Source: Temnothorax longispinosus
Lineage: Eukaryota; Arthropoda; Insecta; Hymenoptera; Formicidae
Length of the DNA: 64,000 nt
Direction of reading: 5' to 3'
Assembly (NCBI RefSeq): GCF_030848805.1
Contig: NC_092361.1
Span: forward strand, 5,828,001-5,892,000
Part shown: positions 1 through 11,049 of the stretch, piece by piece
Numbering within the stretch: the stretch's first letter is position 1
Layout: every line of letters begins with the position of its first letter
Notes under the pieces: model-generated
What the model was told of the DNA's origin: nothing
The model's database searches: none
The model's input: only the letters and a program-made list of their open reading frames with translations
Program-made: the position numbers and the translations under genes

Positions 1-1991
1 TTTTCCCCAAAAATTAATATAAAAATCCTGAAAGTCAAAATATTGTCATGTAATGATTTTATGACGAGTCACTGTACAGTCATTTTGAAGTCATAATAGT
101 TCAGCGATCAAACTCTGATTTTTACCCGTCATTTTGACGTCACAATGACATCATACGAACGCAGCAACAATAAATCTAACAAAAGATATTTATTTACTTA
201 TTTCTTTATTAACAAAAGTAACTTTAATGATGTAAATAAAAAAACTAAAATATTTTATATAAAGGTGTCGAAACGTAGTATAATCAATACAAAAAGAAAG
301 AAAGAAAAGAGGGAAAGAAAAAACACAGTACATATAAAAGAAAACAGATAAAAGACAATAATACAAATATAATGATAATAATTACAACGAGTGTTGTATC
401 ATAATTATTATATAGGTATTGCAGTTAAAGCATAGTAAAAAATTTTAAAAAGTTTTTTAATCTGTGTACGAAACGAGAAAGAATAAGTTTTTTTTATTAT
501 ACAAAGAAGAGAATGTGTATAGGAAAATTATATATATACATATACCTATATTTCCTAGTAATAAAATTGATATTTGATAAATAAATCTTAAATCGTTTAG
601 AACGAAAAAGGGAAATATTACGAAGAAATCTAAAGCTCAGATCAAATATCAAAATCGTTAATTTGAAGATTCAAGATTTAAAAATAGAAAGAAATATCGA
701 CTATTACGATCCGATCTGTTCGTTTCTCGATTCATTCTATAAGACACAAAAATATAAAAAAATTATACTGAGAGAGAGAGAAATAGAGATAGAAAGAGAG
801 GTAAAGAGAAAGAGGTGGGAAGGGAAAAGAGGAAAAAGAGACTCTCTTGAATGTATTTAATCTGTTATAGCAATCGTGTTAAACTAGACGTGTTCGAAAT
901 CTATAAGAACAAGTGAGCTGTAAAGTGTTTAATGAGAAGCCTGGTCTCTCATTCGACGTTACGGCGACTGCGGGGGCATCCGATCTCCACAGGGCCGCAC
1001 GATTTCTGCGCGTAAAGCGTAAAACGTGGATGTTGATCATATAAATAGAACGCGCTCGTCTGCACAGAGATGCGGCCCTATATAGGAGGAGTTATTTTTG
1101 AGAGCCGTATCGCGACTCGTTACAGTTCTGCGTTCAGTTCTACGGGGTTTCGGCCGCGGCGAACAGTGGCGACGGTTTCACGCGTTGCATCGTATATTAG
1201 AACAAAGAAACCAAGGCCGTGATCGGTTTGATACGTGAGCAAAAAAATTATTCTTGATTATGCCATTGGGATTTAATTTCTTACATTCGTGCCGCTCTTC
1301 TTCTCTTGCTAGAAGTTTGTTTTTCCTAATTGGAAGCCGGTGCCTCGGAGATTCGACGCACCACGCGCGCGCGCGCGCGCATGTTACGCTTCCTTATCTT
1401 TCAATAATCTAATAAATTTTCCAAAACCGACAGATTTATGAGAATAAGAAAACACATGTATAATACTCATATGCATACATACACACATATTTATGTGAAC
1501 GTGTATGTTTTGTTTCTGTAAATATGTCAGCTTTGATGAATTTATTATTGAATTGTAGGGGATAAGAAAGCACGTATTGTGTATTAAATATTTTTTTTAC
1601 TACTTTTATCTACAATTAGCTTCAATTTAATTGTAGAGAGAACAGCGTTAATATTCGTTTAATAATACACATATATAGTGTAACATATAAAATAATATTC
1701 GTATTCTGTTAATGTAATTCAGTAAGGATGCAGGATGGAGCTATGAGAAAAGAAGAGTTCTCGCGAAATTTGCATTGACTGTGATTCGTGATTTATCACT
1801 TGTCGTAAACTGGACTGGCCTACATGTGTAAAATTATAAACAAAGAAAAGGGGGAGTGGATTGCAAGTGGAATTATTAGTGAGAGACTGTCTTCTTTTTG
1901 GGAGAAAATAATGATAATCGCTTTGTTGAATTAATATATTTGAACAATATATAATATATCAAATCACATCGGAATTTCGAAATAGAGATTG
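1..1991. other. AT-rich upstream/intergenic region, no supported gene
   Basis: I see no coding sequence here with the look of a protein family; the short reading frames are low-complexity (lysine-rich from A/G-rich tracts near 290-340 and 770-840). A CpG-richer block at about 940-1200 stands out and is the likely promoter or 5' UTR of the Grip gene downstream. A (GC)n run lies at about 1365-1380. An in-frame TAG (1983-1985) sits just before the Grip start. Confidence 0.6.
1037..1140 (+). promoter_or_regulatory. candidate core promoter of Grip
   Basis: Two TATA-like strings (ATATAAATAG near 1038 and TATATAGG near 1079) lie in the only CpG-rich stretch upstream of Grip. An arthropod-type initiator, TCAGTTC, lies at 1134-1140. 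The spacing between the TATA strings and this initiator is not ideal (about 55 and 95 bp), so the exact start site is uncertain. The assignment rests on composition, motif and position only. Confidence 0.3.
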
Positions 1992-3279
1992 ATGAGGATG
2001 TTCAGTTCGTTGAGGCTGGCAACGATGCGCTCGCACAAAAGCCGAGCTAGGCCCGGAAGCGTCGCCACATCCGCGAGTTCAGACTCAACGAGAACGGAGG
2101 AGACGCTCACGCAGACCCAGTACCATCCTCACAGCTTTTTACTGCCGGATGACCAAGAGACGAATATTATCGGCGCGTTATCGCCGCTTTCCGGCGTCTC
2201 GTCGAAGGTCGCGCAGGTACGAGTGGAGCGCGAAGACGGTAGCCTCGGTGTAACCCTCCGTGGAGGGATGTCGAGGGCTTTGGTGGTGACGGGGGTGAAA
2301 GCGGACGGTCCGGCCGCCAAAGAGGGTAGAGTCAGGCCCGGTGACCGGTTGCTAGCGGTGGACGACACCGAGTTGCGGGGACTCACCTTGGCGGAAGCGC
2401 AACGCGCGCTTAGAAGGAGCTCAGACACTCCGATTGCGTCTCTTACCATCGAGTATGACGTCGCGAACATGGAGGAGGCACGGGCGGCTACTTCGGGTCC
2501 GTTGCTCGTTCAATTGGAACGTGGCCTCTCAGGTATATTTTTTTCTTCTATTTTAAAGAGATGTAATTTCCTAAAAGAGCTTTCATTTACTTATTACTTA
2601 AAAGGCTATAAATAATAAATATTAATTTAATAAAATGTTATTCATAAGTATTACGATGGTACACAACGTCTAATTTAACTGTATAGAATTCTATCAGAGC
2701 ATTCGTTTTTTTAAATTTTGTTATGTTAATGCGATTGAAAATATATTTCAGATTTTTTGTATACTTTTATTAAGGTTAAATAAAAAGTGTGCAAATTAGA
2801 AACTTGCACATTGCTTCCTCATCATTACAGATCGCTACCATAATTGCTCCTATTTTATTTCGCTCACAAAGCTCCTCTTACGAGGAGGCTTGTATTTTAT
2901 TTGATGCATAATTATTAGTATTTATTAGTTTGGCTTCCTCATAGAGGAAGCTTTATGAGCGAAATAAAATAGGAGCAATGGTAGCGATCTGTAATAATGA
3001 GGAAGCAATGTGAAAGTTTCTAATGTACGCACTTTTTTTAATTTTAAATTTAACTTTTTTATATATGAATTGATAGAGGGTCAGCTTTAGTGGCACAAGT
3101 GGGGTTTTTACAATCGACGCAATATCAAATCGATGTGGATTTTGGGAGTTTAGGCTACATGGTCCATATATGGACTTCGCATATGGACCTTTATTGAATA
3201 AAGTTTATTCGCGTATAAAGCTGGATCTAATCAACTAAATCTTAATAGCTTAATAGCAGCTAAGGTAGCCCAATGCTTT

Positions 3280-3323
<44 letters not shown>

Positions 3324-6300
3324 ACTGTCCCTATCTACTATCTAGGCTTGGAAAAGTTAGCGGGGAAAGAAGACCCCGTTAAGCTTGACTCTAGTCTGGC
3401 ACTGAAAAATATAATAGAATTAGAAATAACCTAATGTCTCACAATTTGCGGAAGTTAGAGCAACCACGAACATTTCTCAAGAAATTCAAATCGGTAACCC
3501 TTTCACCGATCCTCGTAAAATTCAAAACAACCTTCCTTTAATGATACGTTCTATATATAAGATTACATGTATAACTTGTACACTTTTTAGGCAAAAATCG
3601 GTAACCTTTTCACCGATCATTGCCAAATTCAACACCAACCTACCTTTAATGATACTCTACCCTTTTATTATTAGCAATTTTTCTAATTCTATTTATATAT
3701 TCTTCAGTTTTTTCTACCCCTATTTCATATATAATTCTTTAAAATTTGGTTAATCAGTTCTTGAGTTATAGAAATTTCGGTAAATTTGGCACACACACAC
3801 ACAGACACACACACACACACATACGGACATTTTATAAAATTACGATTTTCCAATTAAGTCGATTGTTTTGTTTACGATTTTCCGACGCTTTAGAACATTT
3901 TGAACACATTGGCATATCAAAAACTAAAAAAATAATTTTTTCTTTGGTCTTTATTCTATCCCTACTTTATAGATAATTCTTTAAAATTTGGTTGATTAGA
4001 CCTAGCTTTATACACGATCAAAGGTCCATATGCAAGGTTTACGAAAACAAAGCTTCCTCTATGAGGCAGCAAAATGTTCTGGATTTTAGTAAATATTAGT
4101 TAGCATATAACTCTGTGACTCCATTTACTAACATAAACAAAATTTTCCTTTTTATTAGTATATGTGTATTCACTGCCGAGTGAGAAATATATAATTGACC
4201 CGACGTCGAATCAATGTCGATAATCTGATGTCGAAATAAGTTAAAATTTTGTTTGATTCGACATCGAAGTCGAATCCAGGCCTCGAACCAAATTGACTTA
4301 AAAGAGAATAACCAGGTTATTCTCTTTTAAGTCAAACGATGATAGCTTGTGAATACTTTTAGCATAAGAAAAAGGCATGAGTCAAAGAAAAAGGAATTTA
4401 GCCTTAGAGCAGGCATTAGATTAAATTGAAATATAAATTGGAATTTTTCAGGAGAGCTTGGTTTAACTGTAAGAGAGACATCAAATGGAGTCTACATCGA
4501 CAGCCTTCGTCCGGCGAGTACGGCGGATCGGTGTGGTGCATTGCAGGCAGGGGATCGACTGTTAGCTGTGGACGACACGCCTGTTCAGGATGCAATAACC
4601 GCCGCCAAACTGCTTAGAAATAATTCTGAAAGTTGTCGCATTGCTAGACTGCAGATATTACCGCGACCACCTAGTGCGAGAACGGTCAAAAGGAAGGCGC
4701 AGCCACAGGCCCAGCAAAACTCAAATCAGACTTTGCAGATGAAAGAGAGCTTGACGCTCGTTCTACGGCCGGATCATCGGGGTTTCGGTCTTGCCCTCAA
4801 ATTGGCCGAAGATCACGTGAATTATATAGTGAGCCTGCTGGAAGCTGGTGGTCCGGCGGAACGGAGCGGTATCCTTTTGCCTGGCGACAAGGCCATCGCG
4901 ATCAACCGGAGAATGTTACGCGATTTACAACCGTCAGAAGTAATCAATATATTAGAGACATCGCAGATGGTAAATGGCTCTCTTTGCTTCGAGTTTTCGT
5001 AGCTGCTGAAAATAAGTACAGTAAAATATGTTCTTATATTAATTATTTTCGTATGTTTAACACAATCAGATCGAGTTGGTGATAGAATACAAAGTGGGTG
5101 GATCTGTAGTGCCGAGTTCCGGAATCTTCACGGTGAGAGTGGCTAGGCCATTAGGCGGCCAGCCTGATCTGGGTCTCACAGTAAACGAAGATCTAGTAAT
5201 CACAGAGGTCCGCCGAGGATCGCTCGCTTATCGAACTGGCAGTTTAGCGTCTGGAGACAGGTTGCTTGCAATAGATGGGCAGAAACTGGATCCCGGAGAC
5301 TTGAGGCAAGCCGCTCAATTGTTGCATCGGCCCGGCGGATCAGTAGTTGCTTTAACTATTAGAAAGCCGGATCCTAATACGGAAATAAGGTATTCGATGC
5401 CATTCGAAACATTTTCTATCAAAAAGTTAGTTCTTTGAACATTTTTTTATTTTAAGTAAAATGTGTCGCGATGTATAAATTTTATTCAAGGACTTATTTT
5501 GTATTAGTTATATAGGATATTTTCAGAAATACGTCAAGAAAACTGAAAAGCGCTGTAGTTTCGAAGCCTTTGACATACAAACGAAATCAAAGAGGTATAA
5601 ACGAGTAAAAACGATTCGACGATTCTCTGTCGAATATTATTGACCGTTTTGCGAATTTATCTCAAAAAATAGCAGAATTATTCTCTTGATCATTAAAATA
5701 AATTTTTTTCGGTAATAGCTGTAGAATGACAAATTATATTAAAATAATCTTTTTTTACTTAACTTTAACTTCAAATTTTTCGAAAATCTGAAGTGTTTCT
5801 AAATGCAACATACTTAAAAAAATCTTAAATATGTTTATCAGTCTTTAATGAAAAAAAAATCTATTTCAATCTGTTATCAAATATTTGTAATAGAAAACAA
5901 AGAGCAAATATAAAATTTTGGAATTCAAAGAGTTAAAGGGTAACTGCTCCAAAAAATCTCGGTGTAAAAAAGTCTGAAAGAAGATTTTTGCAGAGATTAT
6001 TGCACAGAGCCCAGCATAAGAAGCGATACAGTCCAGGCGCAATTTCCGAATGGTGCGTTACGTTCAGGCAGAGAGAGTCTTCCTAGCGTGGACAGCGCAG
6101 TGGATTCTTGGGGTGAGCTGGGAGACAGTAGTGGTACCATGCCGGAAATATTGAGACTTTGGGATACCGCCTCTACGGACAGTGGACAATTAGATTTATC
6201 AATACCATCTTATCCGGGGTATCAAAATTAATTAGCTAACAATCAAGATATTTTTAACAGCAATTATTCATTCGTGTAACGTTTTCTCCTCTATTATAAA

Positions 6301-6628
6301 ATTCAGGGCACAAGAACGCAACAGTGGTTCTAACAGGTCTCAACAAATAGTACATGTGTCACTTCATAAAGACCCAGTCTATGAAGATTTTGGCTTCTCG
6401 GTATCGGATGGCCTTTATGAACGTGGCGTTTACATAAATCGTTTGCGACCTGGGGGACCATGCGATGGCATTTTGCGGCCGTACGACAGAATTCTCCGAG
6501 TAAATGAAACTAGCACGGAAGACTGCGATTGTTGTTTGGCGGTTCCGCTTATTGCAGCAGCGGGACTGTGTTTAGATCTAACGGTAGCGAGACCATTATC
6601 TTCGCAAAACATCGTGAAAACTTTGTAG
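1992..6628 (+). CDS. Grip: Glutamate receptor-interacting protein (multi-PDZ scaffold), five exons
   Basis: Exons by splice phase: 1992-2532, 4452-4969, 5070-5389, 5994-6218, 6307-6628, giving about 641 residues. Five PDZ domains are readable at roughly residues 76-155, 172-255, 276-352, 372-450 and 550-632, with carboxylate-binding loops GVTL, GLTV, GLAL, GLTV and GFSV. Aligned from memory with vertebrate GRIP1 they match PDZ2, 3, 4, 5 and 7. The linker motif VDSAVDSW, which in GRIP1 follows PDZ6, is present in exon 4 (residues ~485-495), and the last domain shares the FGFSV, PYDR and DCCL...VPLI signatures with GRIP PDZ7. PDZ6 is absent and PDZ1 is not seen. GRIP proteins are cytoplasmic scaffolds for receptors and kinesin cargo at synapses, and in flies for muscle guidance. 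The start is the first ATG after an in-frame TAG; AG at 1984-1985 could instead be an acceptor from an upstream exon carrying PDZ1. Confidence 0.9.
2780..3037. mobile_element. Foldback MITE in Grip intron 1
   Basis: The left arm (about 2788-2895) and right arm (about 2935-3035) are near reverse complements, sharing blocks such as TTGCTTCCTCAT, ACAGATCGCTACCAT and GCTCCTATTTTATTTCGCTCA. TTAA lies at both outer edges (2776-2779 and 3038-3041), which would fit a TTAA target duplication. There is no coding capacity. It is a non-autonomous DNA element or a long hairpin in the pre-mRNA. Confidence 0.75.
3182..4031. mobile_element. Second inverted-repeat element in Grip intron 1
   Basis: Terminal inverted sequences match between about 3182-3233 (ATATGGACCTTTATTG, then GTATAAAGCTGGATCTAATCAAC) and 3989-4031 (reverse complement of the same, diverged). 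Inside are two direct copies of a roughly 65-bp unit beginning ATCGGTAACC (3490 and 3596), each with its own ATCGGT...ACCGAT internal symmetry, and a CA microsatellite. No protein is encoded. It is probably an old DNA transposon derivative. Confidence 0.55.
3789..3822. repeat. (CA)n microsatellite
   Basis: An imperfect CA-dinucleotide run, interrupted by CAGA, within Grip intron 1. Confidence 0.85.
4293..4335. repeat. 43-bp perfect palindrome with 1-nt centre
   Basis: Positions 4293-4313 and 4315-4335 are exact reverse complements (left arm starts TTGACTTAAAAGAG), separated by a single A at 4314. It lies about 115 bp before the exon 2 acceptor of Grip, inside intron 1. As DNA it could extrude a cruciform, and as RNA it forms a 21-bp hairpin with the loop taken from the innermost pairs. 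Confidence 0.9.
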
Positions 6629-6639
6629 ATTGCTATAAC

Positions 6640-8530
6640 AATCACCACCTGCGATTAAACTATTAGTATCATTGCAATCCAATTCAATTTCAGTTAATAG
6701 CCTAGATATTTCAGAATTCGTTCTTTAACTGTAATAGTTCTTATAGCGGTTATATTTTTTTAGAGATTAATGAGAATAAACGTGGATGCTATTGATACTT
6801 GATAGCTGCATTCTTAGAATGCGATTGTAATTTTATGTATGAGCGCTGGCTCGAATATTAAATGTTTTCAATATATTTTTGTACACATGTGTATTTTATT
6901 TATAAAAATAAATGTATAGATTGATTTTCTCTGCTAGAACAATTTCTCCTACGTACAATTCCATTCGCATGCACGCACACATACTCTCCACACATAACCC
7001 ACGAATATGGGTCTGCACTCTGCATATCATCGACATTTAAAAACGTATCTGAATTTCTTTTTATTTCAAAACGGGCTAATAATTTAGAAAGTATAAATAA
7101 AATTGAAACAGCGTTGAGCGTAGTCTGTACATCTGGATTGTGTGAGTGTATAAACTTGTTGTATCTGAACGATTTAGAAGATGTAATTATTTTTAGAAGA
7201 CGCGCAATGTAATATATACAATATAAATCTATATTATACGTCAATAAATAATACCTCTTGAACGTGAGACACTTTTTAATATAAAATATGGAGTACATGC
7301 TAAAAGTGATTTTGAAGAATGTAGTCAGATTCATAGTTAAGGCTAATTGGACCAGCAATTAGCTAAAAACAATAATTTTGATTTGTGCAACACGCCTTAT
7401 ACAGGTTTAGCTTCAAAGTTGAAAAACTAAACAGAGCTTATTACGACGCGCGATCATGGTATGAAAATATAGAATATAATTATCTAGAAAACGATAGTTT
7501 TCACACTAAACTCGAAAAATGTAGATCACATCTTTCTGTAACATTTATATAAAGCAAAAAGAAATATATGTATGTATAAATTTATATGTTCGCATATATG
7601 CGCGCGCTCATATATAATAAAGAAAAAATATATATATTTATAGATTACCAAATATATAGAAAATAGAGCATTTTTGAAAAAAGAACCGTTTTGTATGTCA
7701 GTTTTAAGAGAAAATTATAATGCACACAACAAAATTTTTACACGTATTTTTTATGAGAAGAAATAATGATATTTTTAAAGAATAAAACAACAATATTATT
7801 TTTACAATTAAATTTTCTCTTAGTTAGTCACATAAGAGTTCAATTCATTTATGTGAATACTTTACAAGTTATTTTGTATTTTATATCAAGATATATCAAT
7901 ATATATATACTCGCCAATAGACTTGATCTGAAGACTTTATTACCTTATTTGGTAAAACTTCTGTTTAAAAAAGGCAGCTCCAATGGTCTTAAGCTTGACA
8001 TATATGTTGTCAAGGTCATGACCTTGAACAACATTCAAAAGATTTTAGTCGTCGATAATCTATAATACGTAAAAAGATTAGAAAGAAGAAAAAGAGAATC
8101 AAAAGGATTATAAAAAAGTATTATAAATTTACTTAAAAAATTGTTAATATCTCATAAAATATATATATATATTATAAAATATTTATTGCTCGCATTATAT
8201 TTCCTCTGTAAAATTTTTACTTAAAACATTTTTTTCAAACACGTTTAACTTTTGATATCATATTTAGATGTTCGGATACTTTTTCAGAATACAAAACAAT
8301 TCCTCCAGTGCGCGTGCACGTGTGTTAAATACGCGCGCACATCTGCGCACATATATAATAATGTTAAAAGTAAATTCATCATCATATGAGTTCTTTCCTC
8401 GTATTTGGTCGATATTACTATCGTAATAATTTGTAATAGTGCGTGATAATTTGTAAAAATTAATTTACATTTACAGATTCAGATTCAGAAAACTCACATA
8501 AATTTGTCAGAATAGAATTATCAATTGAGA
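6640..8530. other. Intergenic region between convergent Grip and SLC35E1
   Basis: AT-rich sequence with no supported gene. It should hold the 3' UTRs of both convergent genes: AATAAA at about 6774 and 6907 on the + strand could serve Grip, and TTTATT near 8182 (AATAAA on the - strand) could serve SLC35E1. Short CG/CA alternations (about 7590 and 8310-8350) are simple sequence. Confidence 0.6.
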
Positions 8531-10189
8531 CTAGACTGCATATAATTGATGTCTACCGGCAAATCCATTTACCATAAAGGAACTGCTATTACCGTTCTGT
8601 GTAGCATTATAATATTTTGGAAGAATCGTTTGGTTCTGCTTCTCTATTCTCTGATCGTACTTAGCCTTATTGTAACATAATACCCCTAAGATGGCCATGG
8701 TCATACCAAATATATTAAGCCAAGTAACTGGATTGCCAAGTACGAGTAATGTTACTCCTATCACAAATATGCGCTTGCTAGCGCTTGCCACTGCGTATGT
8801 TAGAGGGGTCACGATTGACAATACGGAAAACGCAATAATGTTTTGAAACCAATTAAGTATACCATCTAGAAATAATAACCCTAATATATAATAGCTTATA
8901 TCTATGGACGGTCTTATAATCGATTCGTACATCAAGCTGCGTAAATCGTACACAATCCAAATTGGTAAGAACATGAATAGAGCTAGACGGCCGAGTATAT
9001 GCAGTAGCCGCAAGTGATGTATTCCTGTGTCATGTAGCACCTGCAGGCAAAAAATTGCAAGATTTAAAAAGAAATATGAGGTATAAACATGAGAAAGAAT
9101 CTTTTCGTCCATACCGATTACCTTTTTTGAGTAAATATTTTGCAAGGAAAACGCCATAGTGGATGTTAAGGCGCTTATCAAGCCGATCATGTTGAAACTA
9201 AGCTCCGTCAGTGTGGCCACGGCTACGCCGCCGACTATTGGCACAAGGCTCAAATACACTTTCCACGTTTGCTGCTCCCGAAGTATTATTCTTGATAGAG
9301 CCACCGTGAAAAGAGGCATTGTAGCCTTCACTGGGACAGAGCCAAATTTCGGTTAATATATAACTAAAACTAAAACAAGAGAGTGGTATAGAATAAAAGA
9401 AAGTAAGAAATAGGCAAAGGAGGAGGATGAAAAAGAAAGGAAAAGAGAGAGAAAGAGAAAGAAAGACAGAGAGAAAGAAGAGAAGGAAGGAAAAGGGAGA
9501 AGAACATTTGTTAATAAACCGAATTTTAAAGAATTATGTATGAAACAGGGGTAGAATTTTTCGGGAATGGCGGTGGTGGGGTTAATTTTTCGATACCGAT
9601 TTTTTTTAAACCGAGGAGGTGATTTCAACGCCCGAACAGCCGAAAAAGGCGGGATTGTGTGGAATGGAGAAGAAGAGAATAGAACAAGGAAGTCGAAGGA
9701 TAAAATTGAAAACAGACAGGGAGTTGAATTTATAGAGACAGTAGAAAAAATGGGACTTGGACTACTAACTACTAACATATATGAGGATACACGATGTATG
9801 CACCTGACATACTGACTAGAGTGCCAAGAGGCCAAAAGCAATGTATGGTATATAAGCATACCAGTGTGAGCGTAAGAGACGGGTACTTTCCAAATGCTGA
9901 CGTGGCTGAACACATTCGCGACAAACTTGCCCAGGGCTAAGGGCACGATGAGCCGCATGTAGTAGCTCCACGTTATGTTGGACGCGTACTTCCTTACGCC
10001 CCACAAATTGAAGAATGGGCTAGAGTAGACGGTGATCGAGGTCAATTGTACCATGGTCACCGTAAGCGGATATGGGAATTCCGATAGCAACATCTTGCCG
10101 ACGACATTGCTGCTACTGGACACCACGTACCATAGGAGGCACAGAAATAACACTGTTACAACCTCGCGATTATTTCGTCTATCGTCCAT
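8531..10189 (-). CDS. SLC35E1: Solute carrier family 35 member E1-like transporter, two exons
   Basis: Exon 1 is 10189-9862 and exon 2 is 9330-8531; joining them gives a 375-residue protein. The junction restores the conserved string SYAHTVKATMPLFTVALSRI of the TPT/SLC35E family. Other family blocks are TELSFNMIGLISALTSTMAF, IHHLRLLHILGR (human SLC35E1 has a near-identical string) and, near the C terminus, TMAILGVLCYNKAKYD. About ten hydrophobic helices span residues 10-330 and the tail is hydrophilic. Relatives are multi-pass membrane proteins of the Golgi/ER nucleotide-sugar transporter superfamily; the substrate of E1 is not established. The single intron (9331-9861) contains repeats and a LINE fragment. 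A reading frame running from exon 1 into the intron should not be taken as coding. Confidence 0.93.
9360..9510. repeat. Purine-rich (GA) low-complexity tract in SLC35E1 intron
   Basis: About 150 bp of almost pure A/G on the + strand (pyrimidine-rich on the transcribed sense strand of SLC35E1), just upstream of the exon 2 acceptor, so it may act as an extended polypyrimidine tract. Confidence 0.7.
9540..9790 (+). mobile_element. Non-LTR retrotransposon (LINE) endonuclease fragment inside SLC35E1 intron
   Basis: A + strand reading frame at 9567-9815 contains GGDFNAR followed by a charged stretch and FIETVEKMGL. GDFNAR is the recognisable core of the APE-type endonuclease domain of LINEs of the I/Jockey/R1/RTE kind. 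Only this fragment of the domain is present, with no reverse transcriptase nearby. The bases before it (9545-9615: GGGGTAGAATTTTTCGGG ... TACCGATTTT) resemble 36484-36560, so this may be a composite insertion. It is antisense to SLC35E1. Confidence 0.6.
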
Positions 10190-10451
10190 GACGGCTCGCG
10201 TGACAGCGCGGTATCAAAATTCAACTCCCAGTCCCCCAGTAAATTTGTCACTTTTCACGCATATATATGTGATATATGCAATGCACACAATTAACCAGCC
10301 GGATTCACTCCGCGTCCATAGCCTTCTGACAGCGTTTGAATGAGTGTCGACTGTCGACACGAAAACCGAACACCGAACGCGGCGGACGCACAAATCCCAC
10401 TTCCCAGCGCCACGAGCCACGAGTCTCGGCAAATCTAAAGGCCTTCACACA

Positions 10452-10602
10452 TAAAATGCCGTAAGGACGTAAAACGTAAGCGTAAGAAAATCGATCAATC
10501 CCAATCAAGTATTTTCCCCTTCTGGAGTTACGGACAGCACAATACTTGATTGGGATTGGTCGATTTTCTTACGCTTACGTTTTACGTCCTTACGGCATTT
10601 TA
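10452..10602. mobile_element. Near-perfect hairpin element, 62-bp arms
   Basis: Arms 10452-10512 and 10541-10602 are reverse complements with about one mismatch, around a loop of about 28 nt. Motifs include CGTAAGGACGTAAAACGTAA and CCCAATCAAGTATT. The arm identity suggests recent insertion or active correction. It sits about 260 bp upstream of the SLC35E1 start codon. Confidence 0.85.
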
Positions 10603-10651
10603 AGGGCCGGTCTACAATGGGTGTTGTAAAGTCTGGCGTCCCATAACGCGA

Positions 10652-10920
10652 AACGGAACGAGCGTATCACCAATCACGGGACCGTTTCGACGGAATCTTT
10701 GACAGGATTCTATTAGAGTCCCTCAATTTTGATTGGTTTGCATTTTCGGCAAAAGCACGAGAAACAAAGAGATATAAGAGAGAAAGAGAAAGCAATATGA
10801 ATGTATATCGCTTTCTCTTTCTCTTTTATTTTGCCGAAACTCAAGATGTCGCGACTCTTATTAGAGGGACTCTAGGTTCTATCAGAACGATCCCGTGATG
10901 GTGATACACTCGTTCCGTTC
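10652..10920. mobile_element. Second foldback element upstream of SLC35E1
   Basis: Outer arms (AACGGAACGAGCGTATCACC... at 10652 and its diverged reverse complement ending about 10920) pair over about 60-70 bp including ATTAGAGTCCCTC. Inner arms of GAGAAAGAGAAAG type (about 10775-10795 with 10808-10835) extend the hairpin. No coding capacity. Confidence 0.75.
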
Positions 10921-10951
10921 CACGTAATACGCTCCATGGGTCACCAGCATT

Positions 10952-11049
10952 AAGTCGTGAATCGTAAGAATTGACCAATCACAGTCGATTATTCTCCTCA
11001 AATTCGACTGTACACTTGGTCAATTTCTTACGAATTATGACTTACGACT
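10952..11049. mobile_element. Third foldback element upstream of SLC35E1, related to the first
   Basis: The arms 10952-10988 and 11003-11049 pair (AAGTCGTGAATCGTAAGAA / reverse complement, with small gaps). CGTAAGAA followed by a TTGACCAATC or TCGATCAATC block is shared with the element at 10452-10602, so both probably belong to one family. Confidence 0.65.

Noticed and set aside
6900..7358. 152-codon minus-strand open frame downstream of Grip
   Set aside because: Low-complexity AT-rich composition, no recognisable family, and position in the expected 3' UTR region.
9353..9861. Extension of the SLC35E1 exon 1 frame into the intron
   Set aside because: The frame runs through a GA/CT-rich repeat; splicing at the GTATGC donor restores the conserved family sequence in exon 2.
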